Counted from the stretch's first letter, positions 43,201-51,889 are shown. The stretch: DNA of 61,381 nt from CAYNWT01 sp964450955 (GCA_964450955.1 CAYVFI010000038.1:1-61381); one strand, 5' to 3'. Translations and numbers: made by a program. The notes: generated from the sequence alone by a model not told the origin.

Positions 43201-43417
43201 CCGGCACGGGCGACTCTTTCAGGTCCCAGTTTGCACCGCCGTCGCGCGTCAGCCAGATCGCGCCATGGTTCCCCACTGCGCAGCCATCGGTTGCTGTAGT
43301 GAAAAATACCGATGCCAGCGACGCGTCATCGACTTCGGGAGGCACTTCGCCCGCAGACAAGAATCCACAGCCAAGAACCAACAGCGCACAGAACCGGCAG
43401 AGCAGGGGGCATTTCAT
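40286..43417 (-). CDS. Secreted YCF48-like propeller protein with a C-terminal CBM9-like domain
   Basis: A 1043-residue exported protein with a signal peptide (about residues 1-22). The N-terminal half (about 30-350) is a YCF48/BNR propeller with repeated units such as GAIWLTRDGGANWD, VLQTTDAGETWKLIAG, VLKTVDGGVTWEPV and VLRTVDGGRVWTPV. The middle (about 355-600) resembles the region that in other proteins contains a PIG-L/LmbE deacetylase, but the HPDDE motif is not visible, so activity is doubtful. A helical TPR-like part follows (about 615-720). The C-terminus (about 850-1040) has LDGILSDPCWQKA and YDNEYLYLAAAVRR, typical of a CBM9/DOMON-like sugar-binding domain. It probably acts at the cell surface. 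Confidence 0.88.
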   Translation of the reverse strand: MKCPLLCRFCALLVLGCGFLSAGEVPPEVDDASLASVFFTTATDGCAVGNHGAIWLTRDGGANWDLKESPVPGLHQSVTFVNRKTGWIVGSSTMPGNQLPLGYVLQTTDAGETWKLIAGRPQRDPKSPAVGIKYLPRLRDVRFFTPTTGFAVGASNRFFPSGVLKTVDGGVTWEPVAGDEGSWRCGWFMNPETGFVGGRLTSRAAMQGDKMVQAPNRSGSLQTWRGVRVSSTNPSWMVGDGANLLYSNDGGISWQDPPQTLPRSLRDFCDFHTVATYQKKVWIAGSPGSVIWHSPDGGRSWTSQKTGQSAAIRAVYFRGENNGWAVGDLGTVLRTVDGGRVWTPVKGGDRRVALMAMSPRALRVPFEVMAKQTAEFGYRSAVFLPVRPDIGPDGTTALDCEDRMHEAMAAASGCVAEYGWRFPAAISGVEQVDSQLVQDWQRRSEGKLGQTLLSLLVARIRTLRPTVVVIDEAGTNDAAARVLNAAILRAVTMAARPQHFVEHMKDAGLEPWTVQRVYQRTPDNSRAQIEIAAHDILRLRGSSVSDFSQPAYTLVAGESVRQGTQIGFRRVFPPLTEGKTRADFFRGISIAHGSAARRAAVPYTEANAEQLTEIAERQRQMAGYADKFLSDDRMASQLIAQLDELTRGLPDDAAARQLRMLADKYAAVEKWKLAAATMSDLVKRYPRTTEASAAREWLIAWWSGAEPIWQRLRGASVAGGVQLAGANLAGGGQIIHPAQHADYANRAAGASIPRSFNPGDVTDARADTHSGLLDNWRKSALKTSEDLKIVDPLRFESSRVQLSLAALLRSRGNRSGAMAIYTNQHHETAWKNAAANEVWADQMVTQQPKSVVTMRRTNEPPQLDGILSDPCWQKAAELWLRGQRLDKTQGSYAAMAYDNEYLYLAAAVRRHASTSGVKTQRGKRSYDADLGQHDRITWCIDTDRDYSTWYRLQVDQRGFTTDACWLDQNWNPKWFVASSSDETHWRFEAAIPLDELVRTKPNQQDSWAIGVSRTLPGYGVSGWNQPAASRDQPENFGLAVFGR

Positions 43418-43637
43418 CGGGACGCTCCATCGTCAACGAAAAAACATCGCGCCAGACAGCGCGTGCGGTAGTCTATTCCATCCGGTCGATCGAGTTAACC
43501 CCGTACGAATCTGCTGACGGGAGCGTATGACGGCTGGTTCGGGCGTCTGTCACGGAGCCTCTTTACCGGCTGCGCAGGATGGAGAACCGCGTCCGGCCAA
43601 CCGGAATTCGATGTAACGGCATATGGCCGTAGACGCC

Positions 43638-44591
43638 TTAGACCGGCTCTGCCTGAGCTCCGGCATGGACGCAGTCGCGTCCGCTGGCCTTGGCTTTGTA
43701 TAGGTTTTCGTCTGCCTGGCGAAGCAGTTCCTGGGGCGAAGTTTCGGAGTGGCCATCAATGGACGCCAGGCCGATGCTCACCGTGATCGGAATCCTGGCA
43801 TCAGTAACTCGAAACTTCCGAGCTGCGATTGCCATTCGAAGTCGTTCGGCAACGGTGGTGGCTTTAGCGAGGTCAGCGTGCTGAATGATGACTCCAAACT
43901 CCTCGCCACCAAGGCGGGCAACGACGTTCTCGCCACGCAGAACCGTTTGGATCCGACGCGCGAATTCTCTTAGGACATCGTCGCCGGCAAGGTGGCCATG
44001 CAGATCGTTCACCGCCTTGAAGTGATCGATGTCCAGCATCAGCAGCGCCATCGGGTCTTTATAGCGAACACAGCTTGCCAGTTCGCGCGTCAGAAGGTCT
44101 TCGAAGTACTGACGATTATGAATTCCGGTCAGCGAATCGTGCGTCATCATCATGTACGCAACTTCGTGGTACCGCGCTTCAAGGTCGTCGGCGGGAAGAA
44201 CCTTAAGCATGGCGCCGCCGCATCGAACGATGTCGCTGGGGTCCAGGTCCCATTCCCGAACCCGGACATCGTTGACGAAGGTTCCGTTAGTGCTGTCTAA
44301 ATCAATCAGGCGATAGCGCCCGTCCGGCTGGCGTTCGATCTTGGCGTGATGCCGTGAGACAGAAGCCATCTCGACGCTTAAGTCAGCGTCTTTTTCACGG
44401 CCGATGACTGTTGTCTTCGGGCCAAGTTGCACAACGCCACAACGTCCAACGACGGGATGGATTTGTATCAGGCACAGTCCTTGATCGTCTTCAAGCGGGA
44501 GGCCCAATTGCCGCTGAATCGAATCCATACTGATATCGATTGTCGTTGCATCCAATTCGGAGCCGGCTGTCGGTTTTGCATTGCTCGACAT
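43638..44591 (-). CDS. FHA–GGDEF diguanylate cyclase
   Basis: A 317-residue cytosolic signalling protein. An FHA domain (about residues 50-125) shows TTVIGREKDADLSV, SVSRHHAKIE and DLDSTNGTFVND, so it should bind phosphothreonine. The GGDEF domain (about 150-310) shows DSLTGIHNRQYFEDLL, DIDHFKAVND and the active-site RLGGEEFGVI. The I-site before it reads RGEN rather than RxxD, so product inhibition is likely lost. It makes cyclic di-GMP. Its start is 4 bp after the stop of the HATPase gene, so the two are an operon. Confidence 0.95.
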   Translation of the reverse strand: MSSNAKPTAGSELDATTIDISMDSIQRQLGLPLEDDQGLCLIQIHPVVGRCGVVQLGPKTTVIGREKDADLSVEMASVSRHHAKIERQPDGRYRLIDLDSTNGTFVNDVRVREWDLDPSDIVRCGGAMLKVLPADDLEARYHEVAYMMMTHDSLTGIHNRQYFEDLLTRELASCVRYKDPMALLMLDIDHFKAVNDLHGHLAGDDVLREFARRIQTVLRGENVVARLGGEEFGVIIQHADLAKATTVAERLRMAIAARKFRVTDARIPITVSIGLASIDGHSETSPQELLRQADENLYKAKASGRDCVHAGAQAEPV

Positions 44592-44595
44592 TGTA

Positions 44596-45537
44596 TTAAT
44601 CCTGGACCTGCGGCAGCACTGCCGCGGCTATGGCCGTCTGCTGTTGAGCCGCCTGTGGAACAGCGGACTTCATCGAACTGCGTTTTCTGATGAGTTGGAC
44701 TGAGTTCCCCGATTCGTTGAACTTCACTGAGTCAGCAAACGCGTGCATTAAAAGTAAGCCGCGACCCGAGGGTCGGTGTACGGCTTCGGAATCGCAAGCA
44801 CCAGCTGTGGCGTTCACGTCAAAACCCGGCCCATCATCCGTGACGACAATACGAAGGTCTTTGTCGCAGATCGCAAGTTGCACTTGAACCTGTCGATCGC
44901 AATAAGGCGACGTTTCCAGTCGTTGAGACAGCAGAGCGTTGAATCGATCCTGTCTTCCTGTGCGAATGTCAGAACTGATCTCCAGAGAACCGTGGTAGAC
45001 GGCGTTTGCCAAAGCTTCCTCAAGAACCAGTTCAACCCGGATCAGTTCCTTATCCTCAAGCTGCAAACAGCGTTGAATGAACCCCCCGGCGACGGCCCGC
45101 GCTTTCCCAATTCGACTCGGTTCTGCTTTAAAGCTGAAACCAAATTCGAACTCGCAATCAGACCGGATTGGCTTCTCGGCCCTGTCCGGAACTCGTCGCA
45201 GCTGCTGGTTCACGGCGGTGCAAACTTCGGCAAAGCCATCGGCGATGGAAACAACTCGCCTGTCGATGTCGAACGACCGCAAAGGCGTCTCACCGCTGCC
45301 GGTGACTATGACCGTCGGAAGACGCTCGGCGCTTTCCACGACATTGATGCACTGCCGGGCAGTGGTGTCCAGGCTATCAACCGCACACACGATTGCATCA
45401 AACGGACCGCCTGCCAGCAGCGATGTCGCTTCGTGTGGAGTCGATGCCCTGGTCACGACGACTTGCTGTCTGCGCAGAGCAATGTCGGCAACCATTGAGG
45501 CTTCCGGACCGTTTGCAATGAAGAGAATACTGTGCAT
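44596..45537 (-). CDS. Pseudo-receiver / HATPase (RsbW-like) regulatory protein
   Basis: A 313-residue protein. The N-terminal ~115 residues look like a CheY-like fold (SILFIANGPE..., FDAIVCAVDSLD, PTVIVTGSGET), but the acidic phosphoacceptor is not apparent. A GHKL ATPase domain follows (about 140-290), with N box ELVLEEALANAVYHG, G1 box VTDDGPGFDV and G2 box GRGLLLMHAFAD, similar to RsbW/SpoIIAB-type anti-sigma kinases. Such proteins often phosphorylate an anti-anti-sigma factor or bind a sigma factor. The C-terminal ~25 residues are Ala/Gln-rich. It is transcribed with the FHA-GGDEF gene 4 bp downstream. The phosphorylation target is unknown. Confidence 0.88.
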   Translation of the reverse strand: MHSILFIANGPEASMVADIALRRQQVVVTRASTPHEATSLLAGGPFDAIVCAVDSLDTTARQCINVVESAERLPTVIVTGSGETPLRSFDIDRRVVSIADGFAEVCTAVNQQLRRVPDRAEKPIRSDCEFEFGFSFKAEPSRIGKARAVAGGFIQRCLQLEDKELIRVELVLEEALANAVYHGSLEISSDIRTGRQDRFNALLSQRLETSPYCDRQVQVQLAICDKDLRIVVTDDGPGFDVNATAGACDSEAVHRPSGRGLLLMHAFADSVKFNESGNSVQLIRKRSSMKSAVPQAAQQQTAIAAAVLPQVQD

Positions 45538-45797
45538 ACCGTTGCTCCGAGCTGGACGTCCCGCGATTTCCAGCGCTCATGAGAACTTAGGTCGAGGTGA
45601 TTGGGTTGAATGGGCATCAGGCAGCGATCCGCTCGATTCACCCGAACCGCAAAGTCAACGTCGCCGGTTGTAGGGGCTGCGACTGTTAGTCAGCCCACCA
45701 GTACCCGACAGATGCTCAGCAGGATCGTGCAATTGGGCGTGGTTCGAACCTAGAATGATTGGCTCAACCAACGCACCGCCAGCGAGCACGACCACTC

Positions 45798-47525
45798 ATG
45801 CCCGATCACAGACCAAACCGCCGCACCGTCCTGGGACTGCTTGCAGGACTGGGGTTTGGAACCGAAAGCTACCGCCGCGCCGTTGCAGCGCAGGCCAGCC
45901 AGCCGGGTGCCATCACGGCCGAGATGCTGAAGCAGGCAGAATGGATCGCGGGCATTGAACTTAGCGACCAGGAACGCGACGCCACGCTACGCAACCTGCG
46001 CGGCAATCTTCAGAAAGCGGCTCGGGTGCGTGAAGTCGAAGTCGATTACAACGTAGCGCCCAGCGTGTACTTCAATCCGGCGCCACACCTGAAACCCGGA
46101 CCGCCGGTTGTTCGCAACAAAGCCACCTCCACATTCGACGACGACATCAGGCGACCGGACTCCGACACAGAACTTGCGTTCCTCCCCGTCACTCAACTCG
46201 CGAGGCTCATTCGTTCGCGAAAGCTGAAGTCCGTTGAACTCACAAAGCTGTACATCGAACGCCTGAAGAAGTTCGACCCGCTGCTGCACTGCGTCGTGTC
46301 ACTCACAGAAGACCTGGCCATGCAGCAGGCCAGACGCGCCGACCAGGCGATTGCTGCGGGCGAGTACCGTGGCCCGCTGCATGGGATTCCGTGGGGAGCG
46401 AAAGATCTAATGGCGGTTCCCGGTTACAAGACAACCTGGGGAGCCACGCCATTCCGCGATCAGGAATTCGATCACACGGCGACTATCGCCGAACGGCTGG
46501 AAGAAGCCGGCGCGGTTCTGGTCGCTAAGCTTTCACTCGGCGCGTTGGCGATGGGTGACAAGTGGATGCAGAAAATGACTCGGAACCCATGGTTCCCCCG
46601 ACAGGGGTCCAGTGGTTCATCAGCTGGTTCGGCGTGTGCTGCGTCCGCAGGCTTGGTTGGTTTCGCGATCGGAACCGAAACGCTGGGCAGCATTGTTTCG
46701 CCCAGCCGCCGCTGCGGTTCAACCGGACTCAGACCAACGTTCGGCCGCATTAGTCGCTACGGTTTGATGCCGCTGTCGTGGAGCATGGACAAAGCTGGTC
46801 CGATTTGCCGAGACATCGAAGACTGCGCGTTGGTGCTGGATGCCATCCACGGTTCCGACGGACTCGATCCCTGCGCCGTTGACCAACCGTTTGACTGGCC
46901 GCCGCAGAAAGAAATTCGTTCGCTGCGAATTGGATATGTCAAAGGCCGTACGCCGGATGACGAACGTGAGGAACTCAACATCCTCCGCGATCTGGGTGCG
47001 AAGCTGGTTCCCATTACCCTGCCGGAAAAACTACCGGTGTGGGAACTGGTGACCATGCTGGACGTAGAATGTTCGGCAATGTTTGACGACGTGACCAGAA
47101 ACCACGTCACCGAAGGACTGAATACGTGGCCGGACACATTCAGAGCAGGGCAGTTCATCCCGGCAGTTGAATACATCCGTGCCGCGCGAGTCCGGACGCT
47201 CTTGATGAAAGAGATTGAAAAAGTGATGGACGACGTTGACCTGTACGTCGGCGGACGCGACCTTGGCATTACAAATTTGACCGGTCACCCAACAGCAGTC
47301 ATGCCCGCGGGTTTCAGAAAACGTGGCGACATCGAAGTCCCGTTCTCCGTCACCATGACTGGTCAGCTTTACGGAGAAACAGAACTGCTGTCCGTCGCTC
47401 ACGCGTATCAGCGGGAAACCGACTACCACAGGAAACAACCGCCGCTGGACAAGTTTCTGGCGAAGATGAAGCAGGATGAGAAGGATGAAGCAGCAAAGTC
47501 TAAGAAGCCTGACACCACCGGCTAA
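45798..47525 (+). CDS. Secreted amidase (amidase signature family)
   Basis: A 575-residue protein with a Tat-like signal (PNRRTVLGLLAGLGFGTES). The core (about residues 125-560) has GIPWGAKDLMAVPGYKTTWG with the catalytic Lys, then GSSGSSAGSACAASAG with the cis-Ser and a nearby nucleophilic Ser, and TETLGSIVSPSRRCGSTGLRPTFGRISR. Members hydrolyse C-N bonds in amides, or act in GatA-type transamidation. Export argues against a tRNA amidotransferase role. The frame is open to 45759; the ATG at 45798 matches the Tat motif position. The natural substrate is unknown. Confidence 0.92.
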   Translation: MPDHRPNRRTVLGLLAGLGFGTESYRRAVAAQASQPGAITAEMLKQAEWIAGIELSDQERDATLRNLRGNLQKAARVREVEVDYNVAPSVYFNPAPHLKPGPPVVRNKATSTFDDDIRRPDSDTELAFLPVTQLARLIRSRKLKSVELTKLYIERLKKFDPLLHCVVSLTEDLAMQQARRADQAIAAGEYRGPLHGIPWGAKDLMAVPGYKTTWGATPFRDQEFDHTATIAERLEEAGAVLVAKLSLGALAMGDKWMQKMTRNPWFPRQGSSGSSAGSACAASAGLVGFAIGTETLGSIVSPSRRCGSTGLRPTFGRISRYGLMPLSWSMDKAGPICRDIEDCALVLDAIHGSDGLDPCAVDQPFDWPPQKEIRSLRIGYVKGRTPDDEREELNILRDLGAKLVPITLPEKLPVWELVTMLDVECSAMFDDVTRNHVTEGLNTWPDTFRAGQFIPAVEYIRAARVRTLLMKEIEKVMDDVDLYVGGRDLGITNLTGHPTAVMPAGFRKRGDIEVPFSVTMTGQLYGETELLSVAHAYQRETDYHRKQPPLDKFLAKMKQDEKDEAAKSKKPDTTG

Positions 47526-47545
47526 CACCAGCACAAGAGCATGTC

Positions 47546-47682
47546 ACCTCTCCCGCTTGCGGGAGAGGTCGCGGTCTCAGCCGCGGGAGAGGGCCACTCA
47601 ACTCCACCTGCGCCCCACGCCCCCTACAACGAAACCCTCTCCCGGGCCTGAGAGCCCCACCTCTCCCGCTTGCGGGAGAGGT
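47546..47682. repeat. Composite inverted repeat (BIME-like), copy 1
   Basis: Two ~48-bp arms face each other, each holding an internal 11-bp palindrome (47546-47569 and 47659-47682). The outer shared part includes cgcggtctcagccgcggga on the left. The element sits between the amidase and carboxypeptidase genes. A related composite is found at 51903-52065, and its right arm contains the assembly gap. Confidence 0.85.
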
Positions 47683-47739
47683 GGCTGGATTCGAGGAGCG
47701 AAAGAGCCCAAGAGTACCGGATCGGAATTTCATCGGTCC

Positions 47740-49284
47740 ATGACTGCATCCATTCAACTCTTCGTCTGTTCCACTCTTCTACTCTTAAGCCCTCGCACGG
47801 TTCTTGCCCAAACAACCGACCTCAAGACCGTCGCCGAATCCAGCAACTTTCAAGCGACCGCTCCCTACGCGGACGTCATCACGTTCTGCGAAACACTGGC
47901 AAACAGCAGTGACAAGGTTCATCTGAGTTCGATGGGACGAACGCATGAGAACCGCGACATTCCGTTGTTGATTCTGGCCGACCCGCCAATCAAATCAGCG
48001 GCGCAAGCCAAAGCCGACCCGCGGCCGGTTGTTTTCGCGATGGGCAACATCCACGCCGGTGAAGTCTGCGGCAAAGAAGCGTTGCAAATGCTGGCTCGTG
48101 ATCTTGTGAAGCAAGACAGCAAAGCGATGAAGGAGCTCATCCTTGTGTTCGCTCCCATTTACAACGCAGACGGCAACGAACGGTTCTCCACGGAAAATCG
48201 CCCAGGCCAAATCGGTCCGGCACAGGGAATGGGGCAACGGCCAAACGCCATGGGACTGGATCTGAACCGAGACCACATGAAACTGGAATCCCCCGAAGCG
48301 CGATCGCTGGCGAAGTTCATGACCGAATGGGAACCAATCATCGCGATGGATCTGCACACGACCGACGGTTCGTTCCATCGATTCAAAGTCACGTACGACT
48401 CACCAAGACATCCGGCCACCGACGCAAAGTTGTTGGAGTACGGTCGCGACAAATTCCTGCCGACCGTATCGAAGCAACTGAAAGCGGCCACTGGCGACAT
48501 GTCATTCTTCTACGGCAACTTCGATCGAAGTCACGAAAACTGGCGCAGCTACCCTGGCGCGCCGCGGTATAGCACCCATTACTTCGGCTTGCGGAACTCA
48601 CTGGGGATTCTTTCTGAAGCGTACGCCTTCGCCACGTTCAAAGAACGCGTTCTGGTCACGTACCATTTTGTTGACGAAATCCTGAAGCTCGCTATCACAG
48701 AAAAAGCGGCCATCCGCAAACTGATCGCAGAAGCTCGCACCAGCAAGACAACCCAGCTTGCAGTCGGCTCAAAACCCACAGCCTTCGAACGTCTCTTCAC
48801 GATACCAGCCTGGAAAGAAGCCGTCGCCGGCCGCGGGCGCCAGGCCAAAGACACCGACGAAGCGACCGAGTACCAGGTCAAGTACCACGGAATCGAAGTC
48901 TCGTCTCTGGATATCAAGCGCCCCGCTCACTATGTGGTTCCAAAGAACCAAATCAAGGTCATCGAAAACCTGACCCATCACGGCATCAGCTTTGAGACGG
49001 TGAAGGAGCCTCGGGAAGCCACTGTCACCGCGTACAAAATCACCGGCTATGAAATGGCCAAACGCGAGTTCCAGGGTCACAAAGTGGTCTCCGACGTACA
49101 AGTGACAACAGCCGAGAAAACAATCTCGCTTCAGCTTGGCGACATTGTGGTTCCAACCGACCAACCACTCGGCCGACTCATCGTGAACCTACTGGAACCA
49201 CAAGCCACCGACGGCCTGTGTGCCTGGAACTACTTCGACGATGCTCTCGAATCGAAGGACTACCCGATTTTTCGGATTGAGTAA
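47740..49284 (+). CDS. Secreted M14-family zinc carboxypeptidase
   Basis: A 514-residue protein with a signal peptide (MTASIQLFVCSTLLLLSPR...VLAQ). The zinc-binding motif HAGEVCGKE (HxxE) is near residue 107, with the third His in AMDLHTTDGSF near residue 205. LDLNRDHMK carries a substrate-binding Arg, and NSLGILSEAYAF could include the catalytic Glu. The C-terminal ~170 residues have strand-rich character without clear motifs. It should remove C-terminal residues from peptides in the periplasm. The frame is open to 47476, but the ATG at 47740 starts the signal peptide. Confidence 0.92.
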   Translation: MTASIQLFVCSTLLLLSPRTVLAQTTDLKTVAESSNFQATAPYADVITFCETLANSSDKVHLSSMGRTHENRDIPLLILADPPIKSAAQAKADPRPVVFAMGNIHAGEVCGKEALQMLARDLVKQDSKAMKELILVFAPIYNADGNERFSTENRPGQIGPAQGMGQRPNAMGLDLNRDHMKLESPEARSLAKFMTEWEPIIAMDLHTTDGSFHRFKVTYDSPRHPATDAKLLEYGRDKFLPTVSKQLKAATGDMSFFYGNFDRSHENWRSYPGAPRYSTHYFGLRNSLGILSEAYAFATFKERVLVTYHFVDEILKLAITEKAAIRKLIAEARTSKTTQLAVGSKPTAFERLFTIPAWKEAVAGRGRQAKDTDEATEYQVKYHGIEVSSLDIKRPAHYVVPKNQIKVIENLTHHGISFETVKEPREATVTAYKITGYEMAKREFQGHKVVSDVQVTTAEKTISLQLGDIVVPTDQPLGRLIVNLLEPQATDGLCAWNYFDDALESKDYPIFRIE

Positions 49285-49581
49285 CTATGGCCGTTGGAGG
49301 TCGGCGCGACCAAGTGGATCGCAATTCTGCATGAGTTCAATCGATTGTGAGTCCTGGTCCGCGCTCGAATCCATCGGTGATCGATCTCCTGACCACTCCG
49401 ATCTCCAAGCTGCCCGGTCGGTTCGTTCGCGTATCCCGCAACCGGCAGAATCGAGCTGCAGATGAGAATTAGGTAGCTTGCGGTCATCTCGTTTTCTCCC
49501 TGGATGCATCAGCCATACATCGCATTCCGAATGGGGCTTGGTTCCATGATCCGGCACACTCGGGACTCGTTGCCTCGTCCA
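49285..49581. other. Convergent intergenic region with a solo repeat arm
   Basis: This 297-bp gap has no supported gene. A 75-codon minus-strand frame at 49260-49487 starts with a hydrophobic stretch but then has no plausible protein character. The last part (49561-49585) matches one arm of the hairpin repeat at 33018-33085. No clear terminator is visible. Confidence 0.5.
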
Positions 49582-49585
49582 CTAC
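49561..49585. repeat. Solo copy of the 33062-33085 repeat arm
   Basis: A 25-nt sequence that differs from the right arm of the hairpin at 33018-33085 at about one or two positions. Only one arm is present here, so no large hairpin forms. It overlaps the end of the EEP-family gene by four bases. Confidence 0.8.
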
Positions 49586-50538
49586 ATTCCCTGGCGCCCT
49601 TCAACGCGTCGAATCACCGCGCGTAGTGGACGGTGGTCGGATAGTTTCGCGTCGATCGCTTCGACGGATGTTATCTGAAATTCCTTTGATACCAGAACCC
49701 AGTCAAGACGGTCGTTGGTGAAAGGGAATGTGATCATCTCGGTTTCTGGTTCGAACGCGGTTAGCTCCAACGCGCTCGCCAGTTTCCGGGTGGCTCCGTC
49801 TGGCGACCAGTCGCAGTTGAGATCGCCTGCGATGATCACTGGGTTCCCACGCGACTTGATGGCTTCGATCAATTCATCAACCTGCTTCGCGCGGGCTGAG
49901 GCGGATGCGAAGTCCAGATGAACCGAAACGACGTCGAACTTGAACGTCGCGTCCCCGGGCCAGGCGACACGTGCAATCGCGACGCCTTTGCTGAATGTCG
50001 GTGGAGTCGGACGGAATGTCAGCGTCTGAGCCTGGTCGATGTCCAGGTTTGACATGACGGCGGTTCCGTATTGGAGTCCGGCCCCTTCGACGTTCAGGCT
50101 GTGCACGAGGCGCGGCAGTTTGGCGGTGGTTCCGATAAGTTTTGCGTGATCGAACCCGCCGCTCCACCACGATGAGGCGTCACATTCCTGGAGACACGCG
50201 ATGTCGGCTTCGCCGGAAGCCAACAGCTTGCCAATCGCTTCACAGTTCGCTCGCAGCGTCTTGCTGGAAGTGAGGGCCTGGTGCATGCCTTCACCACGAC
50301 CGTGGGCACAGTTCACGCTGAAGAGAATGAGTTCGGTTGGATCTTCTTTGGGCGGCGAGGTCACATCCTGTCCCTGTACCACAGCGTCTGCCAGGGAATC
50401 GCCGGTGACCAGACGCGTCAATAACATGACTGCCAACAAACCGATGAGCCCAACGATGAGTATCCGCCTGGCCCATTTCAGCACGGTACGTCGCTTGCTC
50501 GCCGGTCGAGCATCAGGCGTGACAGTTTCGTTGCTCAT
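49582..50538 (-). CDS. Membrane-anchored endonuclease/exonuclease/phosphatase (EEP) family protein
   Basis: A 318-residue protein. A short cytosolic N-terminus and a membrane segment (about residues 24-46, ILIVGLIGLLAVMLLTRLV) place the catalytic part outside the cytosol. The EEP domain has FSVNCAHG, the metal-ligand Glu in CLQECDAS, VVSVHLDFA, GDLNCDWS and the C-terminal SDHRPLRAV. EEP enzymes cut phosphodiester or phosphomonoester bonds in nucleic acids, lipids or inositol phosphates. The outward location favours a lipid or extracellular nucleic acid target, which is inference. Confidence 0.92.
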   Translation of the reverse strand: MSNETVTPDARPASKRRTVLKWARRILIVGLIGLLAVMLLTRLVTGDSLADAVVQGQDVTSPPKEDPTELILFSVNCAHGRGEGMHQALTSSKTLRANCEAIGKLLASGEADIACLQECDASSWWSGGFDHAKLIGTTAKLPRLVHSLNVEGAGLQYGTAVMSNLDIDQAQTLTFRPTPPTFSKGVAIARVAWPGDATFKFDVVSVHLDFASASARAKQVDELIEAIKSRGNPVIIAGDLNCDWSPDGATRKLASALELTAFEPETEMITFPFTNDRLDWVLVSKEFQITSVEAIDAKLSDHRPLRAVIRRVEGRQGM

Positions 50539-50614
50539 GCTGGCTGTTCCAAAACTTAAAGTTCCCCGGTCGTGACTTCATGGTACCTATGGAATCGACT
50601 TCGCGGCAGCTAAC

Positions 50615-51889
50615 ATGACGACTCATCAAGCAGTGACGAGAACCACCATGACCGACCCAATCGCAACCCTGACTGAGGACGAAGTTCGCAGCTGGATTTC
50701 GCAGAATGTGCCAATCGACGACTTCCGCGGCAAGACCGTTTTACTCATCGTGCCCGACGCCACCCGCACCGCTCCGCTGCCACTGTTATTCGACTGCATC
50801 AGCAAAAAATTGGGCGATAACGTTAAGGCTCTGGACATTCTTGTCGCCCTGGGAACTCACCCACCCATGCCGCAGGAAGCCATCGCGAAGATGATGGGCA
50901 TCGATGGGCGAACCAACTTCCCCGGCCCCACGCCGCAGCTGTTTAATCACGAATGGGACAACCCGGCGGCGTTGACGAAAATTGGAACGCTGACCAAAGA
51001 AGATACGGCTGCCATTTCCAACGGCCTGCTTTCTGAAGAAGTTCCCGTCGAAGTGAACTCGAAGGTTTTGGAATACGACATCGTTATGATTGTCGGCCCC
51101 GTGTTCCCTCACGAAGTGGTGGGCTTTAGCGGCGGTAACAAGTACTTCTTCCCCGGCGTATCCGGACCAGAACTGCTGAACTTCTTCCACTGGCTGGGCG
51201 CGTTGATTTCCAACGTGGGCATCATTGGCATTAAAGACACGCCGGTTCGTCAGGTCGTGAACCGGTCTGGCGCGATGGTGAAAGTCGAAAAGCGTTGTTT
51301 GGCGTTTGTGGTTTCGCCGGACGCCAGTCTGTACGGCATGTTCTATGGGACTCCTGAATCCGCGTGGGATGGTGCCGCCAGTCTATCCGGTCAGGTTCAC
51401 ATCAAACGCAAACCCAAACCGTTCAAGCAAATCCTGTCTTGTGCTCCGCCGATGTACGACGAACTCTGGGTCGCCGGCAAGTGCATGTATAAGCTGGAAC
51501 CCGTCGTGGCCGATGGTGGAGAGCTCATCATTTACGCTCCGCACCTGCACGACATTTCGATCACGCACGGCGAGAACATCCGCGCGATTGGGTATCACGT
51601 TCGTGATTACTTCACGAAGCAGTGGGACAAGTTCAAGGATCGACCGTGGGGCGTGTTGGCTCATTCAACGCACGTCCGTGGCAGCGGAACGTTTGAAGAC
51701 GGTGTTGAAAAACCACGAGTCCAGGTAACGCTGGTATCACAGATTCCCGAGGAAGTCTGCACTGAGATCAACCTTGGCTATCGAGATCCGGCCACGATTG
51801 ATGTCGAATCATTTGCGAACCGCGAAGACGAAGGCGTGTTACTGGTTCGCAAAGCGGGCGAGCATCTATACCGTCTGGAAGGTCAGTAA
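50615..51889 (+). CDS. LarA-like (nickel-pincer) lactate racemase family protein
   Basis: A 424-residue DUF2088 protein. The N-terminal domain shows IVPDATRTAPLPLLFD and LGTHPPMPQEAI, which hold the conserved Arg and His. The pincer-attachment Lys lies in GFSGGNKYFFPGVSG, close to HEVVG. The C-terminal half includes PKPFKQIL and YAPHLHDIS. LarA racemises 2-hydroxyacids using a nickel-pincer nucleotide made by LarB, LarC and LarE, none of which is in this window. The substrate could be lactate or another hydroxyacid. A second ATG at 50648 is an alternative start. Confidence 0.88.
   Translation: MTTHQAVTRTTMTDPIATLTEDEVRSWISQNVPIDDFRGKTVLLIVPDATRTAPLPLLFDCISKKLGDNVKALDILVALGTHPPMPQEAIAKMMGIDGRTNFPGPTPQLFNHEWDNPAALTKIGTLTKEDTAAISNGLLSEEVPVEVNSKVLEYDIVMIVGPVFPHEVVGFSGGNKYFFPGVSGPELLNFFHWLGALISNVGIIGIKDTPVRQVVNRSGAMVKVEKRCLAFVVSPDASLYGMFYGTPESAWDGAASLSGQVHIKRKPKPFKQILSCAPPMYDELWVAGKCMYKLEPVVADGGELIIYAPHLHDISITHGENIRAIGYHVRDYFTKQWDKFKDRPWGVLAHSTHVRGSGTFEDGVEKPRVQVTLVSQIPEEVCTEINLGYRDPATIDVESFANREDEGVLLVRKAGEHLYRLEGQ

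Noticed and set aside
43448..43475. Short sequence similar to 52908-52930 (cgccagac-gcgc-tgcggta pattern) upstream of two genes
   Set aside because: The similarity is short and imperfect; with only two sites it could be chance.
49260..49487. Possible small secreted protein on the minus strand (hydrophobic start)
   Set aside because: It overlaps the carboxypeptidase 3' end, and after the hydrophobic start the composition looks random; no ribosome-binding site was clear.
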